From assembly GCF_001889025.1 (NCBI RefSeq), contig NZ_CP018154.1:1478501-1542500 (forward strand): 64,000 nt of DNA, given 5' to 3'. The notes below the pieces were generated by a model. It was not told the DNA's origin. It searched no databases and saw only the letters and a list, made by a program, of their open reading frames with translations. Positions 1 through 8,023 of the stretch are shown here, in pieces (position 1 is the first letter of the stretch; every line of letters begins with the position of its first letter). Position numbers and translations under genes: made by a program. The stretch is from Sphingorhabdus lutea (lineage in GTDB: Bacteria; Pseudomonadota; Alphaproteobacteria; Sphingomonadales; Sphingomonadaceae).

Positions 1-926
1 AATGGGAAACGGTAAAACCCAGGAGGGAAATTATAAACCTGTCCACTGGCATCGGTTACGGTTGATCCGGTAATCAGCACATTGGGGAATGTCGAAATGC
101 CATCATCGCCAAAAACATCGGCGGGTTGACCGGTTACTGCATCAACAATGCTGACCCGTGTGCCGTCAACGGCACTGCCATCGCCGCTGTCAAAACTTGT
201 GCCAAATGGATCGATTAAGATATCGACATTCACATTGCCCAAACCATTGCCGCTGCTGCTATCATCAATGGAAATGGTTAAATTGCTGCCCGGCACAACT
301 GATAAAATACAGTTATTTTTGGTTGGCGTTGGCGGAATGGCAGAGGTGATAATATGCCCCATGAAAATTCCGCTATTTACATCGGTTTCAGAAATGCGGA
401 TTTGCTCCTCATCGCCTTCTTCGGTGATGATGACGATATTAAAACTATCGATGGAATTTGGGTGTATATTTCGCGCGGCAAGTGCCAATTGAATGATTAA
501 CGGTTCGCCCGCACGTATTGATGTGGTGGGTTTAATTGATGCTGCATTATTGTCAAAACCGCTATATGCCCCTGTTAATTCAACGGGCATAGGGCCCGTG
601 CTGCTTTGACAAGTGGTTGCAGGAATATTGGCTGTTATACCGCCAGATGCATTTGTGTAGTGGAATAATGATATAACCGGCTGCGCAGAGGTGCGATCAA
701 CATTAAAGCGCACTTCATTTGATGATTTTGATAATCTTTGGCCGCCAACATTCCATTCGGCCGTGGCAGTATTTACAATCTCATCAACAGGTTGCGAGTT
801 TAATTGTGAAATAGCAGGTGTCGCCAAGCCCAATAAAATGGCGGCAGAGCAAAATATTGCGGGTTTTTTGTCCACAATATTTAGCTTTGACGCCAATTTA
901 CAAATATATTTGGTTAACGAATTCAT
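1..926 (-). CDS. Large exported surface protein, C-terminal part beyond window
   Basis: An open frame reads from ATG at 926 to the left edge without a stop (308 codons seen), so the gene is partial at its 3' end. The first ~40 residues are basic then hydrophobic and end in an Ala-rich stretch, consistent with a Sec signal peptide. The mature start (VDEIVNTATAEW) resembles the 'NTATA' opening of the two DUF11-like proteins encoded upstream. The remainder is Thr/Ser/Asn-rich, low in charge and beta-strand-like, as in large surface or adhesin proteins. It is the fourth gene of a minus-strand set and follows the previous stop by 53 bases. No catalytic motif was seen. Function is unknown; a surface or adhesive role is inference. 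Confidence 0.7.
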   Translation of the reverse strand, partial: MNSLTKYICKLASKLNIVDKKPAIFCSAAILLGLATPAISQLNSQPVDEIVNTATAEWNVGGQRLSKSSNEVRFNVDRTSAQPVISLFHYTNASGGITANIPATTCQSSTGPMPVELTGAYSGFDNNAASIKPTTSIRAGEPLIIQLALAARNIHPNSIDSFNIVIITEEGDEEQIRISETDVNSGIFMGHIITSAIPPTPTKNNCILSVVPGSNLTISIDDSSSGNGLGNVNVDILIDPFGTSFDSGDGSAVDGTRVSIVDAVTGQPADVFGDDGISTFPNVLITGSTVTDASGQVYNFPPGFYRFP

Positions 927-979
927 CGAAAAAAAGGCCGTGAGGGACGAATTACTTCGCCCCCCAACTGCCCAGGTCC

Positions 980-2020
980 TTAATTAATGGTAACACGGAA
1001 AACAAAAGTGCGCGTTTGACCCGCCGCAATATTGTTCAATGTTCCAGATACAGTGTTCGTACCACCGGTATAGGTGCCATTATCTGCACCGGGGGTGCAG
1101 GTGCTGCCTGTTACGGCGGTGCCGTTCATTTTTGGCGTAAATGTCGCATCATATGTAACATTGGGGATAAGGCTTAGATTATCCGTAATGTTTACACCGG
1201 TCGCTGTTGCTGCGCCTGCGGCGTTGCTAACCGCGATGCAATATTCAATGACCGCACCTGGAATTGCTTTAGGATTGCTTGCTGAAACCCCGTCGCTAAC
1301 TACTCGGCTAAGCTTTGACACAGAAAGCACTGCGCCTGCGACGGTATAGTCATCGCCTGCTGCTTCCACGCCATCACGTCCAGTATCGGCAAAGATTGTT
1401 TCAACCGCAGTGGTATTGGCCGTGGCATCGGTTGCCGCTGTAATAGCAGATCCGTCGCTGTTACGCGCGGTGGCGGTCAAGGTAACGCCTGCAACCTGAC
1501 CATTGGTGGCGGTTGAGGGTATGTTGCCCAAAATAAAGACACGGCGCGATGCATCTGGTGCCAAATTGTCAATCACCGTTGCGGTATCTGTTCCTGCTTC
1601 ATAGGTGCCATTATTATTGACATCGACAAAAAATTGCAGACCCGTAACATCAAAAACATCTGTGCCGCCATGCGCAGCGGTCCCACCCGCCAACTGAGTC
1701 GCAGCAAGGTTGAAATCCAAAGTGTCATTTGACGTATTACTTACCAAAAAGGTGGTAATTTGGCCTGTTGCACCTGGCGATACTGATGTTGTGCCGGTTG
1801 GTGTTGCTTCTTGCACGGTAAAGATAACCTTACGGTCAACCTTAAACGTATCAGACGCGGTTTGCGCAGTTTGCGCTACGCCGCCAACACTAAAACTCAC
1901 CGAAACGGTGTTATTAATATCAACGCCTTGCAATGTGCCGGCTGCAAATGCGGAGCCTGAACTCAACATTGCAATACCGCCCAAGGCAGAGGCAGTTAAA
2001 AATTTAAGCTTGCTGGTCAT
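980..2020 (-). CDS. Exported DUF11-like repeat protein
   Basis: The 346-residue protein starts with a clear Sec signal peptide (basic MTSKLK, hydrophobic core, SAFA cleavage region). The mature chain is nearly all small and polar residues with Val/Thr-rich strands, as in Ig-like or CARDB/DUF11 folds. Around residues 130-150 there is a D-x-N-N-N-G-x-Y-x-x-G-x-D segment that resembles a calcium-binding loop and also occurs in the paralogue at 2553-3578. The last ~110 residues match the DUF11 pattern (P-G-A-x-I-x-Y ... x-N-I-x-D-N-L-S ... N-I-A-A-G-Q). A purine-rich ribosome site precedes the ATG. It is probably a cell-surface or periplasmic structural protein; the role is inferred. Confidence 0.8.
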   Translation of the reverse strand: MTSKLKFLTASALGGIAMLSSGSAFAAGTLQGVDINNTVSVSFSVGGVAQTAQTASDTFKVDRKVIFTVQEATPTGTTSVSPGATGQITTFLVSNTSNDTLDFNLAATQLAGGTAAHGGTDVFDVTGLQFFVDVNNNGTYEAGTDTATVIDNLAPDASRRVFILGNIPSTATNGQVAGVTLTATARNSDGSAITAATDATANTTAVETIFADTGRDGVEAAGDDYTVAGAVLSVSKLSRVVSDGVSASNPKAIPGAVIEYCIAVSNAAGAATATGVNITDNLSLIPNVTYDATFTPKMNGTAVTGSTCTPGADNGTYTGGTNTVSGTLNNIAAGQTRTFVFRVTIN

Positions 2021-2082
2021 TGCTTAAATCCTTTCTCTCTTTTGAAATGTCATAAAACCGCGACATTTCGGACGGTTTGTGG

Positions 2083-2556
2083 TTATTTTACTGAACCACG
2101 GAAAATCAATTTACCACCGGCGCCTGCGCCAATGCTTTTGTTTAACTTCCATCTTAAATGCGTAACATCACCCGCAAGTGCTGGACGATAAGTGCCATCA
2201 GGCTTGCGAACAGTTAAACTGGATAATTTGCCCCACATACGCCCGCCATCAACCGAAACAATTTCGGTCCCATCATGGGTTTCAACAAAGTTGACCGCGT
2301 TGGGCAGGGGGTTAGTAATAATTATATTATTGGCGGCCTTTGCCTCAATATTCTTATAATTGACGACAAAGACAAGATTGTCGCCAGGCAAAATGGTTTT
2401 CGGCGCTTCCAATGTGGTGCGCTTTGTTCCATTGGGCAAATATGTTGTCTTTTCGACAAATATCTTGCTGTTCAATTCAACCGATGCGGCATGGGCCGAT
2501 GTCATCGCGGCGAAAACAGCTGCGGAAGCCAAAATATATTTTATTTTACTGATCAT
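2083..2556 (-). CDS. Small exported DUF11-like protein
   Basis: This 157-residue protein has a signal peptide (MISKIKYILASAAVFAAMTSAHA) followed by a single domain. It contains the DUF11 pattern I-L-P-G-D-N-L-V-F ... N-I-I-I-T-N-P-L-P-N-A-V. Its ATG overlaps the stop of the upstream gene by four bases (ATGA), which suggests translational coupling in one operon. It lacks the long N-terminal domain of its two neighbours, so it may be a minimal partner of the same system. No enzymatic motif is visible; the exact function is unknown. Confidence 0.8.
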   Translation of the reverse strand: MISKIKYILASAAVFAAMTSAHAASVELNSKIFVEKTTYLPNGTKRTTLEAPKTILPGDNLVFVVNYKNIEAKAANNIIITNPLPNAVNFVETHDGTEIVSVDGGRMWGKLSSLTVRKPDGTYRPALAGDVTHLRWKLNKSIGAGAGGKLIFRGSVK

Positions 2557-3578
2557 TGTATCACCGCCTTAAAAGTAACAGTGCGTGATTGGCCGCTTGG
2601 GATATTGCCCGCGTTCACATTTATTGCAGTGCCGGTAAATTGGCCCGCATCCGAATCGGCGGCGTCGGTTAAAGCTGCTGTTTCTAGGCTTAGGCTGCTA
2701 GCCACATAAGTGGTCCCAGCGGGGATGTTATCTGACAAAACCACATTATTAATTGTGCCAGTGCCATTGACCTGCGCAACCAATCTAAATGTTATGGTCG
2801 CACCAGGAATCGGTTTGTTGCCGCCAAATTGGTCCAAAATCGTATAGCTTTTGTTGAAAATCAGATCTGCAGTGCTGACTAACAAAAATCCGCTATCTGT
2901 TGCGCGGCCCTCAGTCGTTCCAATAATAGCATTGCCGCCACCTTGGCCCGCGCCTGCAAAGCTTGTCCCAGGGGTGCCTGTACCGGTTTTTGCGGTCGCG
3001 GTTAATTCAACCTCGGCCCGCTCGGCGTCATTTATCCCTGATGGGGAGCTTGTAATAACGAAAACAGTAATGCTTTGATCTGGTGTTAATAAAGGATCAT
3101 TGCTGCCCGCCACATAAACAGTATCGACGCCTGGATCATATACGCCATTATTATTACTATCTAAAACAATGCTGGTCAAATTGGGGTTAAAGTCATCCCC
3201 GCCTTTGCTGACATTAACAGATAGGCCATATGCCTCATTTCCGTTACCATTATTGGTAACTTCGAATTTTTGCACATTTTGCGCCGCGCCGGGCGAAGTA
3301 ATGACGTCACCCGCATCGGTATTGGATACTAAAACATCGATAAGTTCATCAACATTGATTGTAACCGTATTTGATTGAATTGTTACCGTCGCGCCGCCTG
3401 CATCTTGATATGAAGCGGTTGCGGTATTTTCAATATCAATGCCGGCCAGCGTGCCTTTTGCATGGGCAATATTACCCATAAGGCAGAATCCAATGGCGAA
3501 AACTGAACATGCAGCCGCTTTGAAAGATCCTTTTAACACTGATTGTGCGTTTGATTTATGTTTATCATTTATATTCAT
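2553..3578 (-). CDS. Exported DUF11-like protein, first gene of the surface operon
   Basis: Reading from ATG 3578 gives 341 residues with a long signal sequence ending near NIAHA. In-frame upstream starts exist (ATG 3602, TTG 3605), and none has a strong ribosome site. The mature protein begins G-T-L-A-G-I-D-I-x-N-T-A-T-A, nearly the same opening as the protein at 980-2020, and carries the same D-x-N-N-N-G-x-Y-D-x-G-x-D loop. The C-terminal ~110 residues fit DUF11 (I-P-G-A-T-I-T-F ... N-I-P-A-G-T-T-Y). The two genes are clearly paralogues. The gene leads a four-gene minus-strand set of exported proteins. Surface localisation is inferred from the signal peptide and composition. Confidence 0.78.
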   Translation of the reverse strand: MNINDKHKSNAQSVLKGSFKAAACSVFAIGFCLMGNIAHAKGTLAGIDIENTATASYQDAGGATVTIQSNTVTINVDELIDVLVSNTDAGDVITSPGAAQNVQKFEVTNNGNGNEAYGLSVNVSKGGDDFNPNLTSIVLDSNNNGVYDPGVDTVYVAGSNDPLLTPDQSITVFVITSSPSGINDAERAEVELTATAKTGTGTPGTSFAGAGQGGGNAIIGTTEGRATDSGFLLVSTADLIFNKSYTILDQFGGNKPIPGATITFRLVAQVNGTGTINNVVLSDNIPAGTTYVASSLSLETAALTDAADSDAGQFTGTAINVNAGNIPSGQSRTVTFKAVIQ

Positions 3579-3773
3579 GCAATGCTTATCGCAGTAAAAC
3601 ATCAATATTTCGTAAACATGGGGGTAAGGAAATTAACCAAGGAGTTTTTAGCAAATCACTCTAATCTTGCTGAAAAATTATTTATCCACAGATTAAAAAT
3701 TAACCCTATCACTCAATATTTTCGTAAAATCGTTTAAAATTAAATTTTTTTTCAAGAAAGTAAAATCTGTGTG

Positions 3774-3802
3774 TTGACAGATGAGCAAGGCTGGCCTAGA
3801 CG
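3774..3802 (+). promoter_or_regulatory. Promoter of tRNA-Asp
   Basis: A perfect TTGACA (3774-3779) lies 17 bases before TAGACG (3797-3802). This matches the strong housekeeping promoters of alphaproteobacterial stable RNA genes. The expected start is about ten bases before the mature tRNA 5' end. Confidence 0.75.
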
Positions 3803-3819
3803 CCTCTCACCGCAACGAA

Positions 3820-3896
<77 letters not shown>

Positions 3897-3930
3897 TTTT
3901 TTATGAATTGGTGCGTTTGTTTTGACAATG

Positions 3931-3962
3931 GGCCCGGCTAATCACCGGGCCTTTTGTGTTTT
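3931..3962 (+). terminator. Rho-independent terminator after tRNA-Asp
   Basis: A 7-bp perfect GC stem (GGCCCGG 3931-3937, CCGGGCC 3945-3951) with a 7-base loop is followed by TTTTGTGTTTT. It lies 34 bases after the tRNA CCA end. Confidence 0.88.
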
Positions 3963-4124
3963 ATGCTTTCTTTAAATTTAACAATGCTTTAATGTCACAA
4001 ATATTGTGATATTTTATTGTAATTTGGGCAAAATAAAGTGCCGATTTTTATAATATTATATAAAAATAATCGCCCCTATCGCCAATTTATAGTGATGCTA
4101 TAGATGGTAATAGGAGCGAAAAAT

Positions 4125-4493
4125 TTATTTATTATCAAAAGCTTTTTCGGGCCTTGGATAAAGCAAATTTGCATTGGCAATTTGCTGGTCAATTGATCCA
4201 GAAAGCCAGCTTAAAAACATTTTATAATCACCAATTAAGGACCAAAGAGGATAGGTAAAGGTTGCTGGTTTATTTTTCTCAATAAAGGCATGAGAAAACC
4301 ACGCAAAACTATATCCACTTAATGGCATTGCCAAAAACCAATATGGATGAAAAATCAGACCAAATATAAAGGCCATGATTGACAAAAATGTGCCGATATA
4401 ATGAAAATATCGACATGCCGGCTTGGAATGTTCTTGAAGATAATATGGATAAAATTCAGAAAAATTTGAAAATCTTTTTTGTGGATGTGTCAT
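4125..4493 (-). CDS. DUF962 / Mpo1-like membrane protein
   Basis: The 122-residue protein carries the DUF962 signature: an N-terminal F-x-x-F-Y-P-Y-Y-L-x-x-H segment, H-Y-I-G-T before the first membrane helix, then G-Y-x-F-A-W-F-S-H and F-I-E-K-N-K-P-A-T-F, ending with L-I-G-D-Y-K-M. Yeast Mpo1 of this family is a 2-hydroxy fatty acid dioxygenase; the bacterial activity is not established. The start at 4493 is preferred because GGGAGA lies just before it; an ATG four codons upstream (4505) is less well placed. It follows the aldolase gene by 26 bases on the same strand and is probably co-transcribed with it. Confidence 0.85.
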   Translation of the reverse strand: MTHPQKRFSNFSEFYPYYLQEHSKPACRYFHYIGTFLSIMAFIFGLIFHPYWFLAMPLSGYSFAWFSHAFIEKNKPATFTYPLWSLIGDYKMFLSWLSGSIDQQIANANLLYPRPEKAFDNK

Positions 4494-4519
4494 AAATTCT
4501 CCCATCTAAATTCTGTTAT

Positions 4520-5362
4520 TTATTGATCAAATCCTGCATGGGTGCGGCGTAAATCACGAATCAAGGCGGGCCATATTAAATTATCGCCCATGCCAGGATG
4601 AAAGGCCGCCGCCCCTTGAGCGGAAACAGTCGCAGCCATTTCGGGCGGATGTTCACAAAGACCGCCATCATTTGCACCATTTTGTGCCAAAATCTGGGTT
4701 TTACAGGCATTTTCAAGAAAATACATGCGCAGAAATGCAATGGCGCAATTTTGGCCAATTGTTAATGTGCCATGGTTACGCAGCATAAGTAAGTTTTTAT
4801 CACCAAGATCGGCGATAATTTGTTCACGTTCATCAAGGTTGAGCGCGATTCCTTCATAATCATGATAGGCCAAATCATCAATTATTTGCATCGCAAATTG
4901 GGTATAACGGCGCAGGCCATTATTTTGGACCGATACGGCAATGCCATAGGGCGTATGAACGTGAATGACACATGCTGCGTCATGGCGGGCCATGTGGACC
5001 GCGCTATGTATCGTAAATCCCGCTGGGTTGATGAAATATGGCGTTTCTTGACAAATATTACCCTGCAGGTCGATTTTTATTAGCGACGATGCGGTAATTT
5101 CATGAAATAAAAGCCCATAAGGGTTGATGAGAAATCTTTCCTCCATTTCACCCTTGTCATTTTCTTCATCTGGCAGCCGCACCGAAATATGGGTGAAGAC
5201 TAAATCAGTCCATCCATATTTGGCGCAAAGTCGGTAAGTGGCGGCGAGTTGACAGCGCAGCTCCCATTCCACATCGCTGACCATATCTTTAATGCAATTT
5301 AGGCTTTCAGGGGCGGGAATATCAAATCCTGCGACTATGTTATTCATTTGATTTATATTCAT
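4520..5362 (-). CDS. Class II aldolase/adducin family protein
   Basis: The 280-residue protein has the class II aldolase/adducin fold pattern. N-terminal R-x-x-L-A-A-x-Y-R-L and W-T-D-L-V-x-x-H-I-S are followed by metal-ligand histidines in H-V-H-T-P-Y-G (His134, His136) and L-R-N-H-G-T-L (His197). Family members include fuculose-phosphate aldolase (zinc enzymes) and non-catalytic adducin-like proteins; the ligands are kept, but the substrate cannot be told. GAAGGAAG lies ahead of the ATG. It diverges from a Crp/Fnr-type regulator gene across a 102-base region containing a 16-bp dyad, so control by that regulator is plausible. Confidence 0.85.
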   Translation of the reverse strand: MNINQMNNIVAGFDIPAPESLNCIKDMVSDVEWELRCQLAATYRLCAKYGWTDLVFTHISVRLPDEENDKGEMEERFLINPYGLLFHEITASSLIKIDLQGNICQETPYFINPAGFTIHSAVHMARHDAACVIHVHTPYGIAVSVQNNGLRRYTQFAMQIIDDLAYHDYEGIALNLDEREQIIADLGDKNLLMLRNHGTLTIGQNCAIAFLRMYFLENACKTQILAQNGANDGGLCEHPPEMAATVSAQGAAAFHPGMGDNLIWPALIRDLRRTHAGFDQ

Positions 5363-5419
5363 AAATTACTTCCTTCTCTGTTATTTAAGCAAATCATAGC
5401 TTATTTTGAGAAAGGTAAA

Positions 5420-5435
5420 TGTAAACATGTTGTCA
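5420..5435. promoter_or_regulatory. Candidate operator: 16-bp dyad between aldolase and Crp/Fnr gene
   Basis: The sequence has the form TGNN-AACATGTT-NNCA, a perfect 8-bp palindrome with matching TG/CA ends two bases out. It lies 29 bases upstream of the regulator ATG and 57 bases upstream of the aldolase ATG. Size and symmetry suit a Crp/Fnr-family dimer, although it is not the classic TTGAT-N4-ATCAA box. Confidence 0.4.
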
Positions 5436-5464
5436 CTTACGCCATATTGTCATATTGAAAAGAT

Positions 5465-6139
5465 ATGAACGATAGCCGGGATAATAAAGCTGATGACATA
5501 ATTTTGCCGGTGGGGTTGGAGCAAGAGGCATGTGACGATGTCAAAAAATGCATATATAAAAGCGATTTGAAAGAAGGTGCGCTTATATTTTCACAGGGCG
5601 ATGCCCCATTATATTATTATTATTTAATAAAAGGGCATGTTCGGGTTAGTAAAATCACAGTAAATGGTGCTGAAGTGCAATTGGCCAAATTAAGCGCCCC
5701 ATATTGGTTTGGCGAAATGTCATTCCTTGACGGTGCGCCCCGCACGCATAATGCCATAGCGGCAAGCGACATTAGGCTGGGTAAAATTGCTATTTCGGAT
5801 ATGCAGTATTTAATGCAAACGCATAAAGATTTTTACCACATGCTTGTCAGGCAATTATGCCATCATACAAGATTATTATATGCTGCTGCGGATGATTTTT
5901 TGCTATTAAGTCCTGAGCAGCGATTGGCCAAACAATTTTTAAAATTATTTAATGAACAAAAGGGGTTGAGTCCAAAAATCCCGCTTACCCAAGATGAAAT
6001 TGCGCGTATGATTGGTGTCTCCCGCCAAAGCGTCAGCAGGATATTGAGGAAATGGGCGAATAAAGAAATTATTCAAAGAAAATATGGATATATTATCATC
6101 ATGAATGTTGATTCTTTAAAATCAATTTTAGCCCCCTGA
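5465..6139 (+). CDS. Crp/Fnr family transcriptional regulator
   Basis: The 224-residue protein has an N-terminal cyclic-nucleotide-binding-type beta barrel (residues ~30-125, with F-G-E-M-S-F-L-D-G at 82-90 and A-P-R-T-H-N next to it), a long dimer helix, and a C-terminal winged helix (residues ~174-196, L-T-Q-D-E-I-A-R-M-I-G-V-S-R-Q-S-V-S-R). The conserved E in F-G-E is kept, but the R-S/T pair of true cAMP binders is replaced by R-T-H. The Cys cluster of oxygen-sensing Fnr is absent, so the signal is unknown. It probably controls itself and the divergent aldolase gene. Its 3' end overlaps the convergent DUF2842 gene by 12 bases. Confidence 0.9.
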   Translation: MNDSRDNKADDIILPVGLEQEACDDVKKCIYKSDLKEGALIFSQGDAPLYYYYLIKGHVRVSKITVNGAEVQLAKLSAPYWFGEMSFLDGAPRTHNAIAASDIRLGKIAISDMQYLMQTHKDFYHMLVRQLCHHTRLLYAAADDFLLLSPEQRLAKQFLKLFNEQKGLSPKIPLTQDEIARMIGVSRQSVSRILRKWANKEIIQRKYGYIIIMNVDSLKSILAP

Positions 6140-6388
6140 TTCCATCCAACGCAAAATTGGCCTTATGGGGAATATCCATCCTATGCCCACAATGATATAG
6201 ATTATTGTCTGAACCGCAATATGTAATGACCCTATATAATCGGCCTGTGTCGCGATTAAAAATGCCACGCCTAAACCAGTTAATAAAATAATCATCATGC
6301 CAAATGGTTTGCGCCAATTTGGCTGCGCCTTATGCGGAGATATTATCTGCTTTGGCGATTTTGCTGCTTTATTGCTATCCTTTATCAT
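6128..6388 (-). CDS. DUF2842 small membrane protein
   Basis: The 86-residue protein shows the DUF2842 pattern: N-W-R-K-P-F-G-M then a transmembrane helix, A-D-Y-I-G-S-L, a second helix, and G-I-G-W-I-F-P-I-R-P-I-L-R-W-M-E at the C-terminus. The family is widespread in Alphaproteobacteria with no known function. Its ATG overlaps the stop of the 5-formyl-THF cyclo-ligase gene by four bases, and its 3' end overlaps the convergent Crp/Fnr gene. Confidence 0.88.
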   Translation of the reverse strand: MIKDSNKAAKSPKQIISPHKAQPNWRKPFGMMIILLTGLGVAFLIATQADYIGSLHIAVQTIIYIIVGIGWIFPIRPILRWMESGG

Positions 6389-6999
6389 ATCTCGATATAT
6401 TCTCTTTCTGTAAGGATGTAGTCCAAGGATATATCATGAATATCAATGGGTATCTTTGATTCTTCTTGAATTGACCAGCCTATACCGATTTTCACACATT
6501 GGGGCAGCGCGGCAAAGGCGCGGTCATAAAACCCTCCCCCTTGACCCAATCGAGCTCCCAATCGGTTAAACCCGATTAAAGGGGTGAAGATGATGTCGGG
6601 GCTGCAAATTGGCGCATCTTTATGTGGCTCTGCTGCCCCAAATGGACCAATTTCTAAATTTGAAAATAGGTCATTTGGATTAAGCAAATGAAAATTCATC
6701 AGCCCTGCTTCTTTATTAAAGATACGCGGCAGGGCGATCTGAATATCTTGCTGAGATAAAAATTGGGCCAGTTTAAGCGGGTCTGCCTCGCTGCCCATGG
6801 GCGCATAAAAGGCGGCAATAGGGCTTTTCCTATCCATCTTGTCTTGGCAAATTTGCAGCAAAGGGCGAGGGACGTTGGTAAAGGCGATGTTCAAAATTGA
6901 AGGCGGGAGCGCAGAAACAAATTTATTGCGTTTTTCACGTAACTTATGGCGCAGCAATTTTTTTTGTTCGATAATGTCTTTATACACGTGGTTTCCCAT
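6385..6999 (-). CDS. fau: 5-formyltetrahydrofolate cyclo-ligase
   Basis: The enzyme converts 5-formyl-THF to 5,10-methenyl-THF using ATP. The N-terminal K-x-x-L-R-x-K-L-R-E-K-R helix, Y-A-P-M-G-S-E-A-D, and the C-terminal G-F-N-R-L-G-A-R-L-G-Q-G-G-G-F-Y-D-R nucleotide/folate signature are typical. ATG at 6999 gives 204 residues, the usual family length; an in-frame ATG at 7020 and a TTG at 7062 are possible, but neither has a good ribosome site. It lies directly downstream of the 6S RNA and zapA, the arrangement known from many proteobacteria, and is coupled to DUF2842 by ATGA. Confidence 0.92.
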   Translation of the reverse strand: MGNHVYKDIIEQKKLLRHKLREKRNKFVSALPPSILNIAFTNVPRPLLQICQDKMDRKSPIAAFYAPMGSEADPLKLAQFLSQQDIQIALPRIFNKEAGLMNFHLLNPNDLFSNLEIGPFGAAEPHKDAPICSPDIIFTPLIGFNRLGARLGQGGGFYDRAFAALPQCVKIGIGWSIQEESKIPIDIHDISLDYILTEREYIEI

Positions 7000-7069
7000 A
7001 TTTATTGGGCAATGCGCCATAATGGCGTCATTTTTTGGAATATACCCAAAAATATTGGGCAATTATAAT

Positions 7070-7229
7070 CAGCGAGACCACCATGGGTCGCCTCCCGGAA
7101 TATCCTCTGACGCCAAAGAGTCAGGTGGGCACCATATGTTCCGAACCAAGGTTCGGGCAGGGACAGTTCCCTTGGATGATTAATCGCCTCAGGGATGTTC
7201 TTATCAGTGCGTGCCGGGCAGCCTCGCCG
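7070..7229 (-). ncRNA. ssrS: 6S RNA
   Basis: The gene lies between zapA and the 5-FCL gene, the conserved genomic place of 6S RNA. Read on the minus strand, bases 7229-7217 pair with 7082-7070 in 13 consecutive pairs including G-U. The middle contains a C-C-G-A-A-C / G-U-U-C-G-G hairpin (7140-7155) and a CUGAC/GUCAG hairpin (~7107-7124), flanked by a large internal bulge, as expected of the open-promoter mimic that binds sigma-70 RNA polymerase. The ends are estimated from the stem; the true 5' end may be a few bases further in. Confidence 0.85.
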
Positions 7230-7231
7230 AT

Positions 7232-7237
7232 ATTATA
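7232..7237 (-). promoter_or_regulatory. -10 element of the 6S RNA promoter
   Basis: A perfect TATAAT on the minus strand ends three bases before the outer stem of the 6S RNA. No convincing -35 was found at 16-18 bases. Transcription would start at about 7225, or the precursor could start elsewhere and be processed. Confidence 0.55.
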
Positions 7238-7287
7238 GATAATGCCTTATATGCTTTCCCACAAGTGGCAAGAGCAGATATATTATC

Positions 7288-7632
7288 TCATAATTTGCTG
7301 GACAGCTTATCCACTCTTTCATTTAATTTTTCGATTATTTTAATCATGTCGCGTAATTCATTTTCATGGTGGATTTCATTGATTTGCGACATATTTTTTT
7401 TGGGAGTTGTTTCAGCGGGTTTTTGTGCATTTGCGCCCTTATCCAATATTTGATCAGCCAATAAAAGCGCGGCAAATAATAGCTGGCGGCTTTCGGTAAG
7501 CGCAGAGCCTCCAGCCGCTTCCTTTGCCTTTTCATCGACCAACATTGCCAATTGGCTTAACCGGGCTTCTTCGCCATCGGGGCAGGTGACAATATATTCG
7601 CGGCGCGCAACCTGTAATCGGACATCAGCCAT
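7288..7632 (-). CDS. zapA: Cell division protein ZapA
   Basis: The 114-residue protein fits ZapA. The globular N-terminal domain has V-A-R-R-E-Y-I-V-T-C-P-D-G-E-E-A-R-L-S-Q-L-A-M-L-V-D-E-K, followed by an alpha-helical region (S-R-Q-L-L-F-A-A-L-L-L-A-D-Q-I-L) and a C-terminal coiled coil. ZapA binds FtsZ and bundles protofilaments at the Z ring. The start overlaps the end of a small coiled-coil gene by eight bases, and the 6S RNA gene follows it, both consistent with the proteobacterial zapA-ssrS-ygfA block. Confidence 0.93.
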   Translation of the reverse strand: MADVRLQVARREYIVTCPDGEEARLSQLAMLVDEKAKEAAGGSALTESRQLLFAALLLADQILDKGANAQKPAETTPKKNMSQINEIHHENELRDMIKIIEKLNERVDKLSSKL

Positions 7633-7882
7633 TTTTGCCGCCTATCTGTAAAATTATTTTATCAATATCATCAATTGCATGTGTCAATGCTTGTTGAAGG
7701 GCGTGATTATTTTGTTCTTTTTCATCAATTTGTTGATGTAATATATTTAAATCAACTTGCCCGTTATGTTGAGGCAATTCCAATTCAGCTTGACCATTTT
7801 TTGATAATGACTTGGCCTCCAATGCAGCAATAGATAGCTCCAATTGGCCAATTGAAATTTTCAGCTGTTCAATTTTTTCCAT
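7625..7882 (-). CDS. Small coiled-coil protein upstream of zapA
   Basis: The 85-residue protein is predicted mostly helical with heptad-like Leu/Ile spacing (residues 1-25 and 50-80), is glutamine-rich and has no membrane segment. It overlaps zapA by eight bases, so the two are translationally coupled. The position and coiled coil suggest a division-related partner (ZapB-like by size only), but no family motif was recognised. Annotated as a hypothetical protein. Confidence 0.7.
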   Translation of the reverse strand: MEKIEQLKISIGQLELSIAALEAKSLSKNGQAELELPQHNGQVDLNILHQQIDEKEQNNHALQQALTHAIDDIDKIILQIGGKNG

Positions 7883-8023
7883 CTATAACTCCAAATCTAT
7901 GGTAAATGATAACATCAACAATGGTTTGGAGCAATAAGCTATTATTGTTTAATAAGCTGTGATTTAGTTAATTGAATATAGAAATTTTATTATTTTTACG
8001 AAAATATCTTATTTTTTGGGCTG

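Noticed and set aside
3995..4009. Crp-type operator (TCACAA-ATA-TTGTGA)
   Set aside because: The half-sites are in the reversed order and no promoter is near; probably a chance hairpin.
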